Assembly: GCA_017533005.1 (NCBI GenBank)
Contig: JAFXIQ010000003.1
Coordinates: 1-58,561 of the forward strand
Length of the DNA stretch: 58,561 nt
Reading direction: 5' to 3'
DNA from: Clostridia bacterium
Lineage (GTDB): Bacteria > Bacillota > Clostridia > Christensenellales > DTU072
The notes under the pieces were generated by a model. That model did not search any database and was not told where the DNA came from. It saw only the letters and a program-made list of their open reading frames with translations. The translations under genes and the position numbers were made by a program. This document shows positions 43,465 to 50,825 of the stretch, piece by piece (position 1 is the stretch's first letter; every line of letters begins with the position of its first letter).

Positions 43465-44273
43465 TGATAGATAGCCATTCTCATTCAAAATTTTCGCACG
43501 ATGGCAGAGTTTCTATAGAGAAACTTATTGCGCGTGCAGAAGAAATGGGAATGAATTACTATGCCGTTACGGAGCATTTAGATAGGGATTATAAGTTCGC
43601 TAAACGCGAACGCTTTATTCGCCAACTAAACCTAAAAAGATACTTGCGAAAGGTAGAAAAAATTCGCTCGCAAAGAGATGGGAACGAAAAAACTTATGTA
43701 GCTTTTGGCGTAGAAGCAGGATATTGCCCGAAATCTGCCCCTATATACGAGCGTGAGCTTGCAGGTTTAGATTTAGACGTTGTGATAAATTCCATACATA
43801 CCATTGATGGTGGTGACGTTTATTTCAAGGATTGGTTTAACGGTAAAGAGCAAGATTACATATATAATAGGTATTTAGATTTAATAATAGAGAGTCTTGA
43901 CGTCAATTATCATTACGATATCGTGGCGCATATAGGTTACGTAACACGTTACGCTCCCTATGAAAACGTCAGCTTAATGCAAGATAAATATCTAGAAAAA
44001 ATCGATATTATTCTCAAAAAAATCATAGAGAAAGATAAAACCATAGAAATAAACACGCACATTAAGGACGAAAAACTCGGCTTTCTTCCGGAAATACCCC
44101 TTCTTAAACGTTACTATGAATTAGGTGGAAGAAATATAACTTTCAGCTCGGATACTCATAGACTTGATACTATGGGCTTTAGATACGATAGGGTGGTAAA
44201 AGTCGCCAAAGAAATAGGGTTTACTCATTTCGTAACGTATAGAAAACATCAAAAAGTAATAGAAGAATTCTAA
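43464..44273 (+). CDS. PHP-domain phosphatase, HisJ/HisK-like
   Basis: 269 residues. N-terminal metal motif DSHSHSKFSHDG (HxH), later TEHLD, VEAGY, VINSIHTIDGG, DIVAHIGYVTR, and a terminal FSSDTHRLDTMG give the metal-binding residues of the PHP fold. The best family fit is histidinol-phosphate phosphatase of the HisJ type (histidine synthesis), but no other his gene is nearby, and PHP proteins also include other phosphoesterases. It is the last gene of the smpB operon and starts in the argS stop codon. Confidence 0.8.
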   Translation: MIDSHSHSKFSHDGRVSIEKLIARAEEMGMNYYAVTEHLDRDYKFAKRERFIRQLNLKRYLRKVEKIRSQRDGNEKTYVAFGVEAGYCPKSAPIYERELAGLDLDVVINSIHTIDGGDVYFKDWFNGKEQDYIYNRYLDLIIESLDVNYHYDIVAHIGYVTRYAPYENVSLMQDKYLEKIDIILKKIIEKDKTIEINTHIKDEKLGFLPEIPLLKRYYELGGRNITFSSDTHRLDTMGFRYDRVVKVAKEIGFTHFVTYRKHQKVIEEF

Positions 44274-44279
44274 TAAAAT

Positions 44280-44308
44280 AAGGCAACTCTCGAGAGTTGC
44301 CTTTTAGT
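44280..44308. terminator. Terminator closing the smpB-argS-PHP operon
   Basis: A perfect 24-bp palindrome AAGGCAACTCTC/GAGAGTTGCCTT (44280-44303) followed by a short T run; lies between convergent genes. Confidence 0.8.
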
Positions 44309-44331
44309 TTATGAAATTTTAGTTAGCTTAA

Positions 44332-44853
44332 TTATTCCGAATAGCCTTTACCTAACACGTTTTCTAGCAAAGAAGCATACTCTTGGAAGTCGGGAATAGG
44401 GGAGTCGTTTTTGTTATAGATAAGTTCCATTCTTTCATTGTAGATACACATTTGTATGCCTGTAGAAATGAATCCGTTTCGATCGTAGAAGCGCTTCCTT
44501 CTAATTCGCATTTCTTCGTTTTGGGCGCCCAATCCTACGCTTTCTATTTCCAAAACTATACGTTTATCGCAATAGGTATCTTTTAGAACTTCTAGAGATT
44601 TTTTGCCGTAACCTTTATTTCTTGCCGTTTCTTTTATAGCAAAATAATCTACCAGAACTAGGTTATGGTCTTTGAGAATTATAAAGAAGCCAAGGTTTTC
44701 TTCACCACTTTGTATAGCCAAAAAATCGCACTTATTTTTTCTCATTAAATGGTTTATAATACAAATAGGCTTTCTCTCGTTTTTCGGGAAAGCCTTTTTA
44801 TATAAGTCGATTAGTGAGCGTTCAAAGCGTGGGATTTTTTTAAGAGTTATCAT
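44332..44853 (-). CDS. GNAT-family N-acetyltransferase
   Basis: 173 residues. The acetyl-CoA motif A is YFAIKETARNKGYGKKSLEV (R/Q-x-x-G-x-G/A pattern), preceded by strand FLAIQSGEENLGFFIILKD. FYDRNGF is the typical motif B end. Substrate is unknown. The gene overlaps the preceding tetR by four bases (ATGA), so the regulator probably controls it together with itself. Confidence 0.85.
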   Translation of the reverse strand: MITLKKIPRFERSLIDLYKKAFPKNERKPICIINHLMRKNKCDFLAIQSGEENLGFFIILKDHNLVLVDYFAIKETARNKGYGKKSLEVLKDTYCDKRIVLEIESVGLGAQNEEMRIRRKRFYDRNGFISTGIQMCIYNERMELIYNKNDSPIPDFQEYASLLENVLGKGYSE

Positions 44854-45461
44854 TTTGTAAATAGTCCTACGAGCATATCTATAAGCAACGCACGCATATT
44901 ATCGTAGTCGATATAAGGGTGTTTGTCGTAGATATATTCGTGAGCAAAACTTTGCACCAAGTTTATTGCAATGTGCACTTTTTCGGGGAGCGAGTTGCCG
45001 GTATAGCCGGCTTTTTCTAGGCTTTTTGCGATAGTCTCCGCCATATTATCTTCTAGGGATAGGAATTTTTCGTTGACTTCTTTATCGCTAGACGTCATAG
45101 AGTGTAGCGCTTCGTGAATTTCCGCATTCGATTTGTGTGTGTCGACGGCGAACTCAATAACGCGAGGAATAATGGAGTGGAAATCAAGCGGGGTGGGTAG
45201 CTCGTTGAAGGTATCAAAAAGAGGCGCTAGTACCTTCGCCATATAAATATCGATAACTTCTACGAGAATGTCCTTTTTGTCACGGAAGTAACCGTACACG
45301 ATACCCGTAGAAACTCCTGCGCGCTTTGCGATTTCGGCGGTGTTGGTTTTGTAATAACCCACTTCCGAGAAAAGCTCGTAGCCTGCGGAAATTATCTTAT
45401 TCTTTTTTTCTATCGAGCGTTCCTGCTTGGGGATACGCACGCCTTTTGCCTTGTTGTCCAT
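44850..45461 (-). CDS. TetR/AcrR-family transcriptional regulator
   Basis: 203 residues. The N-terminal HTH (KIISAGYELFSEVGYYKTNTAEIAKRAGV, in parts: LFSEVGYYKTNTAEIAKRAG and STGIVYGYFRDKKDILV) is a standard TetR domain; the C-terminal all-helical domain binds an unknown ligand. No ribosome site precedes the ATG and a -10 box (TATAAT) ends six bases upstream, so the mRNA is probably leaderless. It is divergent from feoAB and may regulate either side. Confidence 0.9.
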   Translation of the reverse strand: MDNKAKGVRIPKQERSIEKKNKIISAGYELFSEVGYYKTNTAEIAKRAGVSTGIVYGYFRDKKDILVEVIDIYMAKVLAPLFDTFNELPTPLDFHSIIPRVIEFAVDTHKSNAEIHEALHSMTSSDKEVNEKFLSLEDNMAETIAKSLEKAGYTGNSLPEKVHIAINLVQSFAHEYIYDKHPYIDYDNMRALLIDMLVGLFTK

Positions 45462-45467
45462 ACGGAC

Positions 45468-45473
45468 ATTATA
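45468..45473 (-). promoter_or_regulatory. -10 box for a leaderless tetR mRNA
   Basis: Minus strand TGTTATAAT is an extended -10; the box ends six bases before the ATG at 45461, so transcription would start at or next to the start codon. Confidence 0.6.
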
Positions 45474-45577
45474 ACATATGTAGAAACTAAAATAAAGGTT
45501 TATTTTTAAAAATCGAACAAAATGTTACGCGCGCACGCAAAAGAATGTAAAAATGCGAAAAAACTTTCACGTTTTAC

Positions 45578-45606
45578 TTGACACGTCATATATATAATGA
45601 TATAAT
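45578..45606 (+). promoter_or_regulatory. SigmaA-type promoter of feoAB
   Basis: TTGACA (45578-45583), 17-bp spacer, TATAAT (45601-45606); full consensus. Confidence 0.85.
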
Positions 45607-45619
45607 AACTGCGAAAATA

Positions 45620-45633
45620 TGAAATATATTTCA
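45620..45633. promoter_or_regulatory. Operator-like palindrome in the feoAB leader
   Basis: TGAAATATATTTCA, a perfect 14-bp palindrome starting about seven bases after the expected transcription start. A repressor bound here would block elongation. It does not look like a classic Fur box (GATAATGATNATCATTATC) or a DtxR/IdeR box. Confidence 0.5.
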
Positions 45634-45652
45634 CATTATTTGAGGAGCGAGT

Positions 45653-45928
45653 ATGATATTCAAAAAAGGTAGCAAAAAAGCTATTCGAAGCAACCTAGAA
45701 AAGAAGCTTTCCGAGTTTGAAATAGGCGAGAGGGGCATAGTGAAAATGGTAAATGGCGAAGGCAGGATAAGACGTCGCCTATTTGACATGGGAATCACTC
45801 CCGGAACGGAGATATATTTAAGGAAAAAAACGCCTTTAGGCGACCCTATGGAAGTAATGCTAAGGGGATATGAGTTGACGTTGAGAAAGAACGAAGCTGA
45901 AACTGTAGAAATGGAGATGATAAGATGA
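45653..45928 (+). CDS. feoA: Ferrous iron transport protein FeoA
   Basis: 91 residues forming an SH3-like domain; EIGERGIVKMVNGEGRIRRRLFDMGITPGTEI (in parts: RRRLFDMGITPGTEI) is the FeoA core. A basic N-terminal extension (FKKGSKKAIRSNLEKK) is not usual. FeoA is thought to stabilise or stimulate FeoB. It overlaps feoB by four bases (ATGA). GAGGAG precedes the ATG. Confidence 0.93.
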   Translation: MIFKKGSKKAIRSNLEKKLSEFEIGERGIVKMVNGEGRIRRRLFDMGITPGTEIYLRKKTPLGDPMEVMLRGYELTLRKNEAETVEMEMIR

Positions 45929-48351
45929 AGAAATTTGCTTTAGCAGGAAATCCTAACTCAGGGAAGACCACTTTATTTAATAGTTTGACGGGCTCGACTG
46001 CACACGTTGGCAACTGGCCGGGGGTTACCGTTGACAAGAAGGAAGGAACGTACAAAAAGCTTCCCGAGCCCATTACGCTTGTGGACTTACCGGGTATATA
46101 TTCATTATCGCCGTACACTCCGGAAGAAGTAGTTTCGCGCAACTTTTTACTTGACGAGTTCCCTGATTGTATTATCAATATCGTAGATGCGACCAACTTA
46201 GAGAGAAACTTATATCTTACCACGCAACTTATGGAAATCGACGTGCCTATTATCGTGGCACTCAATATGATGGATGAAGTCGAGAAGAATGGTGACAAAA
46301 TCGACGTCAAGAAGTTGGAAGAAAAAATGGGTGTGCCCGTAGTGGCTATTTCCGCGTTGCGAGAGAAAGGGCTTGATGAATTGATGGCAAGAGGTTACGA
46401 AACCTGTTTGAAAGGCAGGAAAGCGTCCACTGTACTTGCTTCAACGGAGCTTATGCACCTTATCGGCGACTGCAGAATTGCGCTAGAAGGTCAAGGCGTT
46501 GACAACGCGTTATTCCACGCTGTTAAACTTGTTGAGCTAGATAGCATAGAGAGCGAAATGCACCCTGCTTCCGTTAAGATGGTAGAAGAGTTTAAGAAGG
46601 TTTATAACGATGAAATCTTTGGTAGCGACTTCGAAGCGATTATTGCCGACGCCAGATATAAATACATAACTAAGCATTACTCTATTGCCTGTGAAAAGCA
46701 TAGACGTGCGAGTGGCGAGAGCAAGTCCGACAAGATAGATAAAGTACTCACGCACAAGGTATGGGGTATTCCTATTTTCTTAGTAATTATGTTCTTTATA
46801 TTCCACTTTACGTTTTCAGAAGACCTATTTTTCTTGGGGGCTTTCGGCGTTTTTGATAACGTAGAGATGACGGTTATCGAACAAACCATAAGTGGCAATG
46901 CAATCGAAGAATATCTAAGTGGGGTAACCGTAAATTCATTTTTCGGATACGAAACTGGCGTTTATTCAATAGGTGTAATTCTTTTCAACGCAGTTGATAT
47001 TTTAACGGGGCTTATTTCTACTTCGGTAGAAGTCGCTATGACAAACGCTCCCGTATGGCTAACGGGGCTATTGATTGACGGCGTGTTAGGTGGCTTATTC
47101 TCGGTGCTATCGTTCTTACCACAAATCATAGTATTGTTTATGTTCTTCTCAATTCTAGAAGACAGTGGTTACATGGCGAGAGTGGCGTTTATACTTGACA
47201 GGCTATTCAAGAAGTTTGGTTTGTCTGGTAGAGCTTTTATGCCTATGATTATGGGATTTGGCTGTTCTGTTCCCGCTATGGTAAACACTAGAACGCTTGC
47301 CGACCAGAACGAAAGAACGGCAACCATAAGGGTAATACCTTTCTTTAGCTGTGGAGCAAAGCTTCCTATTTTGACGGCTATTTCAGGTGGTATCGTTCAA
47401 CTATTTGGAGTAGGTAACGCAGACATAATAACTTACGGCATGTATGTCATAGGCATAGCAACGGCGATAATTTCGGTAATACTTATGCGTAAGACAACAA
47501 TGAAAGGCGAAGTCCCCCCGTTTATTATGGAGCTACCCGCGTATAGACTTCCACAACTTAAGAGCTTACTTTTACATCTATGGGATAAAGCTAAGCACTT
47601 CATTGAGAAAGCCTTCACTATTATTCTCGCTTCAACCGTTATTATATGGTTTATAAGCCATTTCTCTTGGTTTTGGGAATTTTTACCCGACGAAAGAGTG
47701 AACGAGAGTATTCTTGCCGGCATAGGTGGATTGGTACAACCTTTGTTTACGCCTTTAGGCTTCGGTAGTCAGTTGAGTAGTTCAGGCTGGGTATTCGTGG
47801 TGGCAGTCGTAACGGGACTTATTGCAAAAGAAAACGTTATTGCAACTTTCGGAACGCTAGGTGCTTGTATAGCAGGCGCTATGATAGACGTAGAAACCGA
47901 CGGTGGCGTTTCGGCGGTCATAGAAATGATTACTGCAACAGGAATAACCGTCCCCGGACTTATCGCATTCATCGCGTTCAATATGACGACTATACCTTGT
48001 ATGGCAGCAGTAGCTACTGCAAAAGCCGAGCTTCCCACTAAAAAAAGCTTCATTATGACGCTAATTTTCTGGGTTGTCGCGTCGTATTTACTCGCAACGA
48101 TGATTTACTTAATTGGTACGTGGTGGTGGACGGTATTCATTTTCTTAGCAGTATGGGCAGTGATAATTCTACTCATAACGTTAGAAAACAAAGGCGTTAC
48201 GAAGATGAAAAAGTTCTTTTCAAAGATTTACGCGCTAATTCCCGATGGCAACAAGAGCACTAAGTCGAGCGCTAAATGTTCAAGTTGCGCGTCGTGCTCG
48301 TACTCATCAACTTGCGCAACGGCAAGAACCAAGAAAAAGGACGGCGAATAA
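45925..48351 (+). CDS. feoB: Ferrous iron transporter FeoB
   Basis: 808 residues. A G-protein domain (G1 GNPNSGKTT residues 8-16, G3 VDLPGIYS, G4 NMMD) is followed by a helical spacer and a membrane domain of two Gate motifs, including the conserved FGCSVPAMVNTRTL and FFSCGAKLPIL segments with cysteines implicated in iron passage. The C-terminus is a cysteine-rich tail (KCSSCASCSYSSTC) like that of FeoC-fused or Clostridial FeoB. It imports Fe2+ across the membrane under anaerobic conditions. A hairpin follows the stop. Confidence 0.96.
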   Translation: MKKFALAGNPNSGKTTLFNSLTGSTAHVGNWPGVTVDKKEGTYKKLPEPITLVDLPGIYSLSPYTPEEVVSRNFLLDEFPDCIINIVDATNLERNLYLTTQLMEIDVPIIVALNMMDEVEKNGDKIDVKKLEEKMGVPVVAISALREKGLDELMARGYETCLKGRKASTVLASTELMHLIGDCRIALEGQGVDNALFHAVKLVELDSIESEMHPASVKMVEEFKKVYNDEIFGSDFEAIIADARYKYITKHYSIACEKHRRASGESKSDKIDKVLTHKVWGIPIFLVIMFFIFHFTFSEDLFFLGAFGVFDNVEMTVIEQTISGNAIEEYLSGVTVNSFFGYETGVYSIGVILFNAVDILTGLISTSVEVAMTNAPVWLTGLLIDGVLGGLFSVLSFLPQIIVLFMFFSILEDSGYMARVAFILDRLFKKFGLSGRAFMPMIMGFGCSVPAMVNTRTLADQNERTATIRVIPFFSCGAKLPILTAISGGIVQLFGVGNADIITYGMYVIGIATAIISVILMRKTTMKGEVPPFIMELPAYRLPQLKSLLLHLWDKAKHFIEKAFTIILASTVIIWFISHFSWFWEFLPDERVNESILAGIGGLVQPLFTPLGFGSQLSSSGWVFVVAVVTGLIAKENVIATFGTLGACIAGAMIDVETDGGVSAVIEMITATGITVPGLIAFIAFNMTTIPCMAAVATAKAELPTKKSFIMTLIFWVVASYLLATMIYLIGTWWWTVFIFLAVWAVIILLITLENKGVTKMKKFFSKIYALIPDGNKSTKSSAKCSSCASCSYSSTCATARTKKKDGE

Positions 48352-48361
48352 TGCATAAATG

Positions 48362-48393
48362 AAGAAGGCGACGCGTGAACGCGTCGCCTTCTT
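48362..48393 (+). terminator. Hairpin after feoB, probable terminator
   Basis: AAGAAGGCGACGCGT-GA-ACGCGTCGCCTTCTT, a 15-bp perfect stem; the T tract is short, so termination efficiency is uncertain. Confidence 0.65.
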
Positions 48394-48432
48394 AAATTGT
48401 CGAATAAATTTTTCCATATTGCATAGCAATAA

Positions 48433-48461
48433 TTGCAAAATGCAAGGGAATTTGTTATAAT
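48433..48461 (+). promoter_or_regulatory. Promoter of purC
   Basis: TTGCAA (48433-48438), 17-bp spacer, TATAAT (48456-48461). The leader is too short for a purine riboswitch. Confidence 0.75.
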
Positions 48462-48505
48462 CTAAACATAGGGCACGCCCATAAACAAAAATTAAGAGGT
48501 TTAGT

Positions 48506-49189
48506 ATGAAAAAACTTTATGCAGGAAAAACTAAAGACGTATATCAACTCGAAAACGGCAACGTTTTGCTTAAGTTCAAAGACGATTGCACCGGCAAAGA
48601 TGGTGTATTTGACCCGGGTGAAAACAGCGTTGGCTTAACCATAGACGGTATCGGTAAAGCTAACCTACAAACGTCCATTTACTATTTCGAAATGCTCAAA
48701 GAAGCTGGAATCAAGACTCACTACGTTTCAGCTAATCTAGAAGACGCTACTATGGAAGTACTTCCTGCAACGGTATTCGGACACGGACTAGAAGTTATAT
48801 GCAGACTAGTTGCAACCGGAAGTTTTATTAGAAGATACGGCGAATATATCAAAGACGGCACCGTTCTAGAAGGTGGTTACGTAGAATGCACGTTTAAGAA
48901 CGACGAAAAGGGCGACCCACTAGTAACGGGAGAAGGCCTACAAGCTCTAGGCGTAATGGACCTCGCTATGTTCGAGAGTATGAAAGCTCAAACACTAAAA
49001 ATCACCAACATTGTAGCAGCTGATTTGAAGTCAATCGGACTAGACCTATGGGATATCAAGTTTGAATTCGGATACAACAACGGCGAAGTTATCCTAATTG
49101 ATGAAATCGCTTCCGGAAATATGCGCGTATACAAAGACGGCGTTATCGTACCTCCGGTAGAACTTACCAAGCTAATCAACAACAGATAA
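48506..49189 (+). CDS. purC: SAICAR synthetase
   Basis: 227 residues. [36 protein letters not shown] and [16 protein letters not shown] are PurC hallmarks. It joins aspartate to CAIR with ATP in purine synthesis. AAGAGG precedes the ATG. It is alone: no other purine gene is nearby, and it has its own promoter and terminator. Confidence 0.95.
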   Translation: MKKLYAGKTKDVYQLENGNVLLKFKDDCTGKDGVFDPGENSVGLTIDGIGKANLQTSIYYFEMLKEAGIKTHYVSANLEDATMEVLPATVFGHGLEVICRLVATGSFIRRYGEYIKDGTVLEGGYVECTFKNDEKGDPLVTGEGLQALGVMDLAMFESMKAQTLKITNIVAADLKSIGLDLWDIKFEFGYNNGEVILIDEIASGNMRVYKDGVIVPPVELTKLINNR

Positions 49190-49202
49190 TTAAAAAGAAA
49201 GA

Positions 49203-49229
49203 AAACTCGACTTACAAGTCGAGTTTTTT
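49203..49229 (+). terminator. Intrinsic terminator of purC
   Basis: AAACTCGACTT-AC-AAGTCGAGTTT with T run. Confidence 0.85.
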
Positions 49230-49269
49230 ACTTTAAACGCAATAAACAATGTTATTTTCGAGGTAAAAA

Positions 49270-49971
49270 ATGAAACCGTATATAGTTTTACATATGCTGA
49301 TTTCCATTGATGGGAAAATAACGGGTGGATATATGAATACCGATGTGGCAAGCGCGCTTTGTGAAGAATATTATCGTATAAATCGTGAGTATAAAGCCGA
49401 TGCATTTGCCTGTGGAAGAATTACCATGGAAGGAAGCTTTACGCAAGGCGTTAAACCCGATTTAACTTCCTACGAAGGCGTTAGATTTCCACGAGAAGAT
49501 TATATTGCTAAACAACACGGCTATTACGCAGTATCAATAGACCCCCACGGAAGATTGGGTTGGTATGGTAGCGAAATTAAAGATGAAGACCCAGGCTACG
49601 ACGACGCGCATATAATCGAAGTATTAACGGATGATATACAAGAAGAGTATTTAGCGTTTTTGAGGGATAAAGGCATATCGTATATCTTTTGTGGGAAAGA
49701 GAAAATCGACGTCAAATTAATGAACGAGAAACTCGTTAAGTTCTTTGGAATTAAAAAGTTGATGTTAGAAGGTGGTGGCCTTACAGACAGCTTATTTTTA
49801 GACGCCGATTGCATTGACGAAATGAGTTTAGTCGTCGTACCGTTGATTGACGTGGATAAGGACGGAATTGATTTATTCGCGGGAAAGAGTTGTAACGTGC
49901 AAGAATACGCCCTTAAGTCTTGCGAAAAACTTACGGCGAATGGATTGTGGTTAAACTACGTTAAGAAGTAA
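49270..49971 (+). CDS. RibD C-terminal/dihydrofolate reductase-like protein
   Basis: 233 residues. MKPYIVLHMLISIDGKITGG at the N-terminus, CGRITMEGS, and LMLEGGGLTDSLFLDADCIDEMSLVVVP (in parts: LEGGGLTDSLF) match the RibD_C reductase fold, which uses NADPH. No deaminase domain or other rib gene accompanies it, so it is a stand-alone reductase of unknown substrate rather than a riboflavin enzyme for certain. Single gene with GAGG ribosome site; no separate promoter was identified, so it may depend on readthrough of the purC terminator. Confidence 0.78.
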   Translation: MKPYIVLHMLISIDGKITGGYMNTDVASALCEEYYRINREYKADAFACGRITMEGSFTQGVKPDLTSYEGVRFPREDYIAKQHGYYAVSIDPHGRLGWYGSEIKDEDPGYDDAHIIEVLTDDIQEEYLAFLRDKGISYIFCGKEKIDVKLMNEKLVKFFGIKKLMLEGGGLTDSLFLDADCIDEMSLVVVPLIDVDKDGIDLFAGKSCNVQEYALKSCEKLTANGLWLNYVKK

Positions 49972-49980
49972 ATAAAATAA

Positions 49981-50010
49981 AAAAGGCGCACTCGAGTGCG
50001 CCTTTGTTTT
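49981..50010. terminator. Bidirectional terminator
   Basis: A perfect 24-bp palindrome AAAGGCGCACTC/GAGTGCGCCTTT (49982-50005) between convergent genes. Confidence 0.8.
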
Positions 50011-50021
50011 TGATATAGAAC

Positions 50022-50600
50022 TTATTTTTCTTCTCTTTCTCTGATTTTTTTGAGAACGGGTAGCTCTCCTATGTAAACGATGGGCTTACCTTTTTCGAAT
50101 AGGAAAAGAGCTTTGCCTTTTAATGCGAGAATACCAACGGCTAGTGGTTCTAGCAAGAACACGATAGAAAGCACTAGCATAAACGCATAAACGACGTAAA
50201 CGAACGCACCGTTTCCGAACCAAGCGTGGAATCCTGCGACTATTGTGTCGAGCATCATAATTTCTCTACCTACGAATCCCATAATACCCACGTTTGCAGG
50301 GAATATAGCGATGAAAACGTAAACTAGTGGTAACGTTAACACGAATGCGAAAATCGTAATACCAAGAGTTAATCCGTTACGCAATTTGTTGTCTTCTATG
50401 GTAAGGGCAACGTTACTGAATAGCATAATTCCACACGACATAGTTGCTATAACGATGATGTATCTACCGAGCGCGTTAGTAATGGCATTGAAAAGTGGGA
50501 GTATTTGCATAGCAGAAACTAGGAATACTAAACCTAATGCAATTATAATTACGGAAAGAGCGAGAAGTGCGATTTGTTTTTTGCTTACGTTTGCTTTCAT
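50022..50600 (-). CDS. Four-to-five-helix membrane protein, unknown
   Basis: 192 residues from the ATG at 50600 (GAGGTAG upstream); the frame is open 12 codons further but without a ribosome site. About five hydrophobic segments (for example IALLALSVIIIALGLVFLV, GLTLGITIFAFVLTLPLVYV) and a basic C-terminal tail (LPVLKKIREREEK). I do not recognise the family. It is divergent from the RyR-type channel genes and has its own promoter, so a functional link is possible but unproven. Confidence 0.6.
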   Translation of the reverse strand: MKANVSKKQIALLALSVIIIALGLVFLVSAMQILPLFNAITNALGRYIIVIATMSCGIMLFSNVALTIEDNKLRNGLTLGITIFAFVLTLPLVYVFIAIFPANVGIMGFVGREIMMLDTIVAGFHAWFGNGAFVYVVYAFMLVLSIVFLLEPLAVGILALKGKALFLFEKGKPIVYIGELPVLKKIREREEK

Positions 50601-50627
50601 AACTACCTCACGGACGTTGATACACAC

Positions 50628-50656
50628 ATTATACATTAAATTTAACGATTTAACAA
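50628..50656 (-). promoter_or_regulatory. Promoter of the membrane-protein gene
   Basis: Minus strand: TTGTTA (50656-50651), 17-bp spacer, TATAAT (50633-50628). Confidence 0.65.
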
Positions 50657-50696
50657 TAGTAGACGGGCATATTTACATGAAATGACGTCAAATTTT

Positions 50697-50726
50697 ATTC
50701 GCGCGCACTCGTAAGTGCGTGCGAAT
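50697..50726. repeat. Thirteen-bp inverted repeat in the divergent region
   Basis: ATTCGCGCGCACT (50697-50709), loop CGTA, AGTGCGTGCGAAT (50714-50726), one wobble pair. It lies seven bp upstream of the -35 box for the two-gene RyR module and could be a regulator site. Confidence 0.5.
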
Positions 50727-50732
50727 TAGGTA

Positions 50733-50760
50733 TTGACTTTTGTACAATTACTAGTATAAT
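50733..50760 (+). promoter_or_regulatory. Promoter of the RyR-type gene pair
   Basis: TTGACT (50733-50738), 16-bp spacer, TATAAT (50755-50760). Confidence 0.75.
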
Positions 50761-50825
50761 TTATTAGTAAAGGTGTGACGTTTCACATAAGCAGGAGAGT
50801 TTTCTTATATCACCAAGGAGAAAAT

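Noticed and set aside
48462-48505. Purine riboswitch before purC
   Set aside because: The leader is under 50 bases and lacks the three-helix junction motif.
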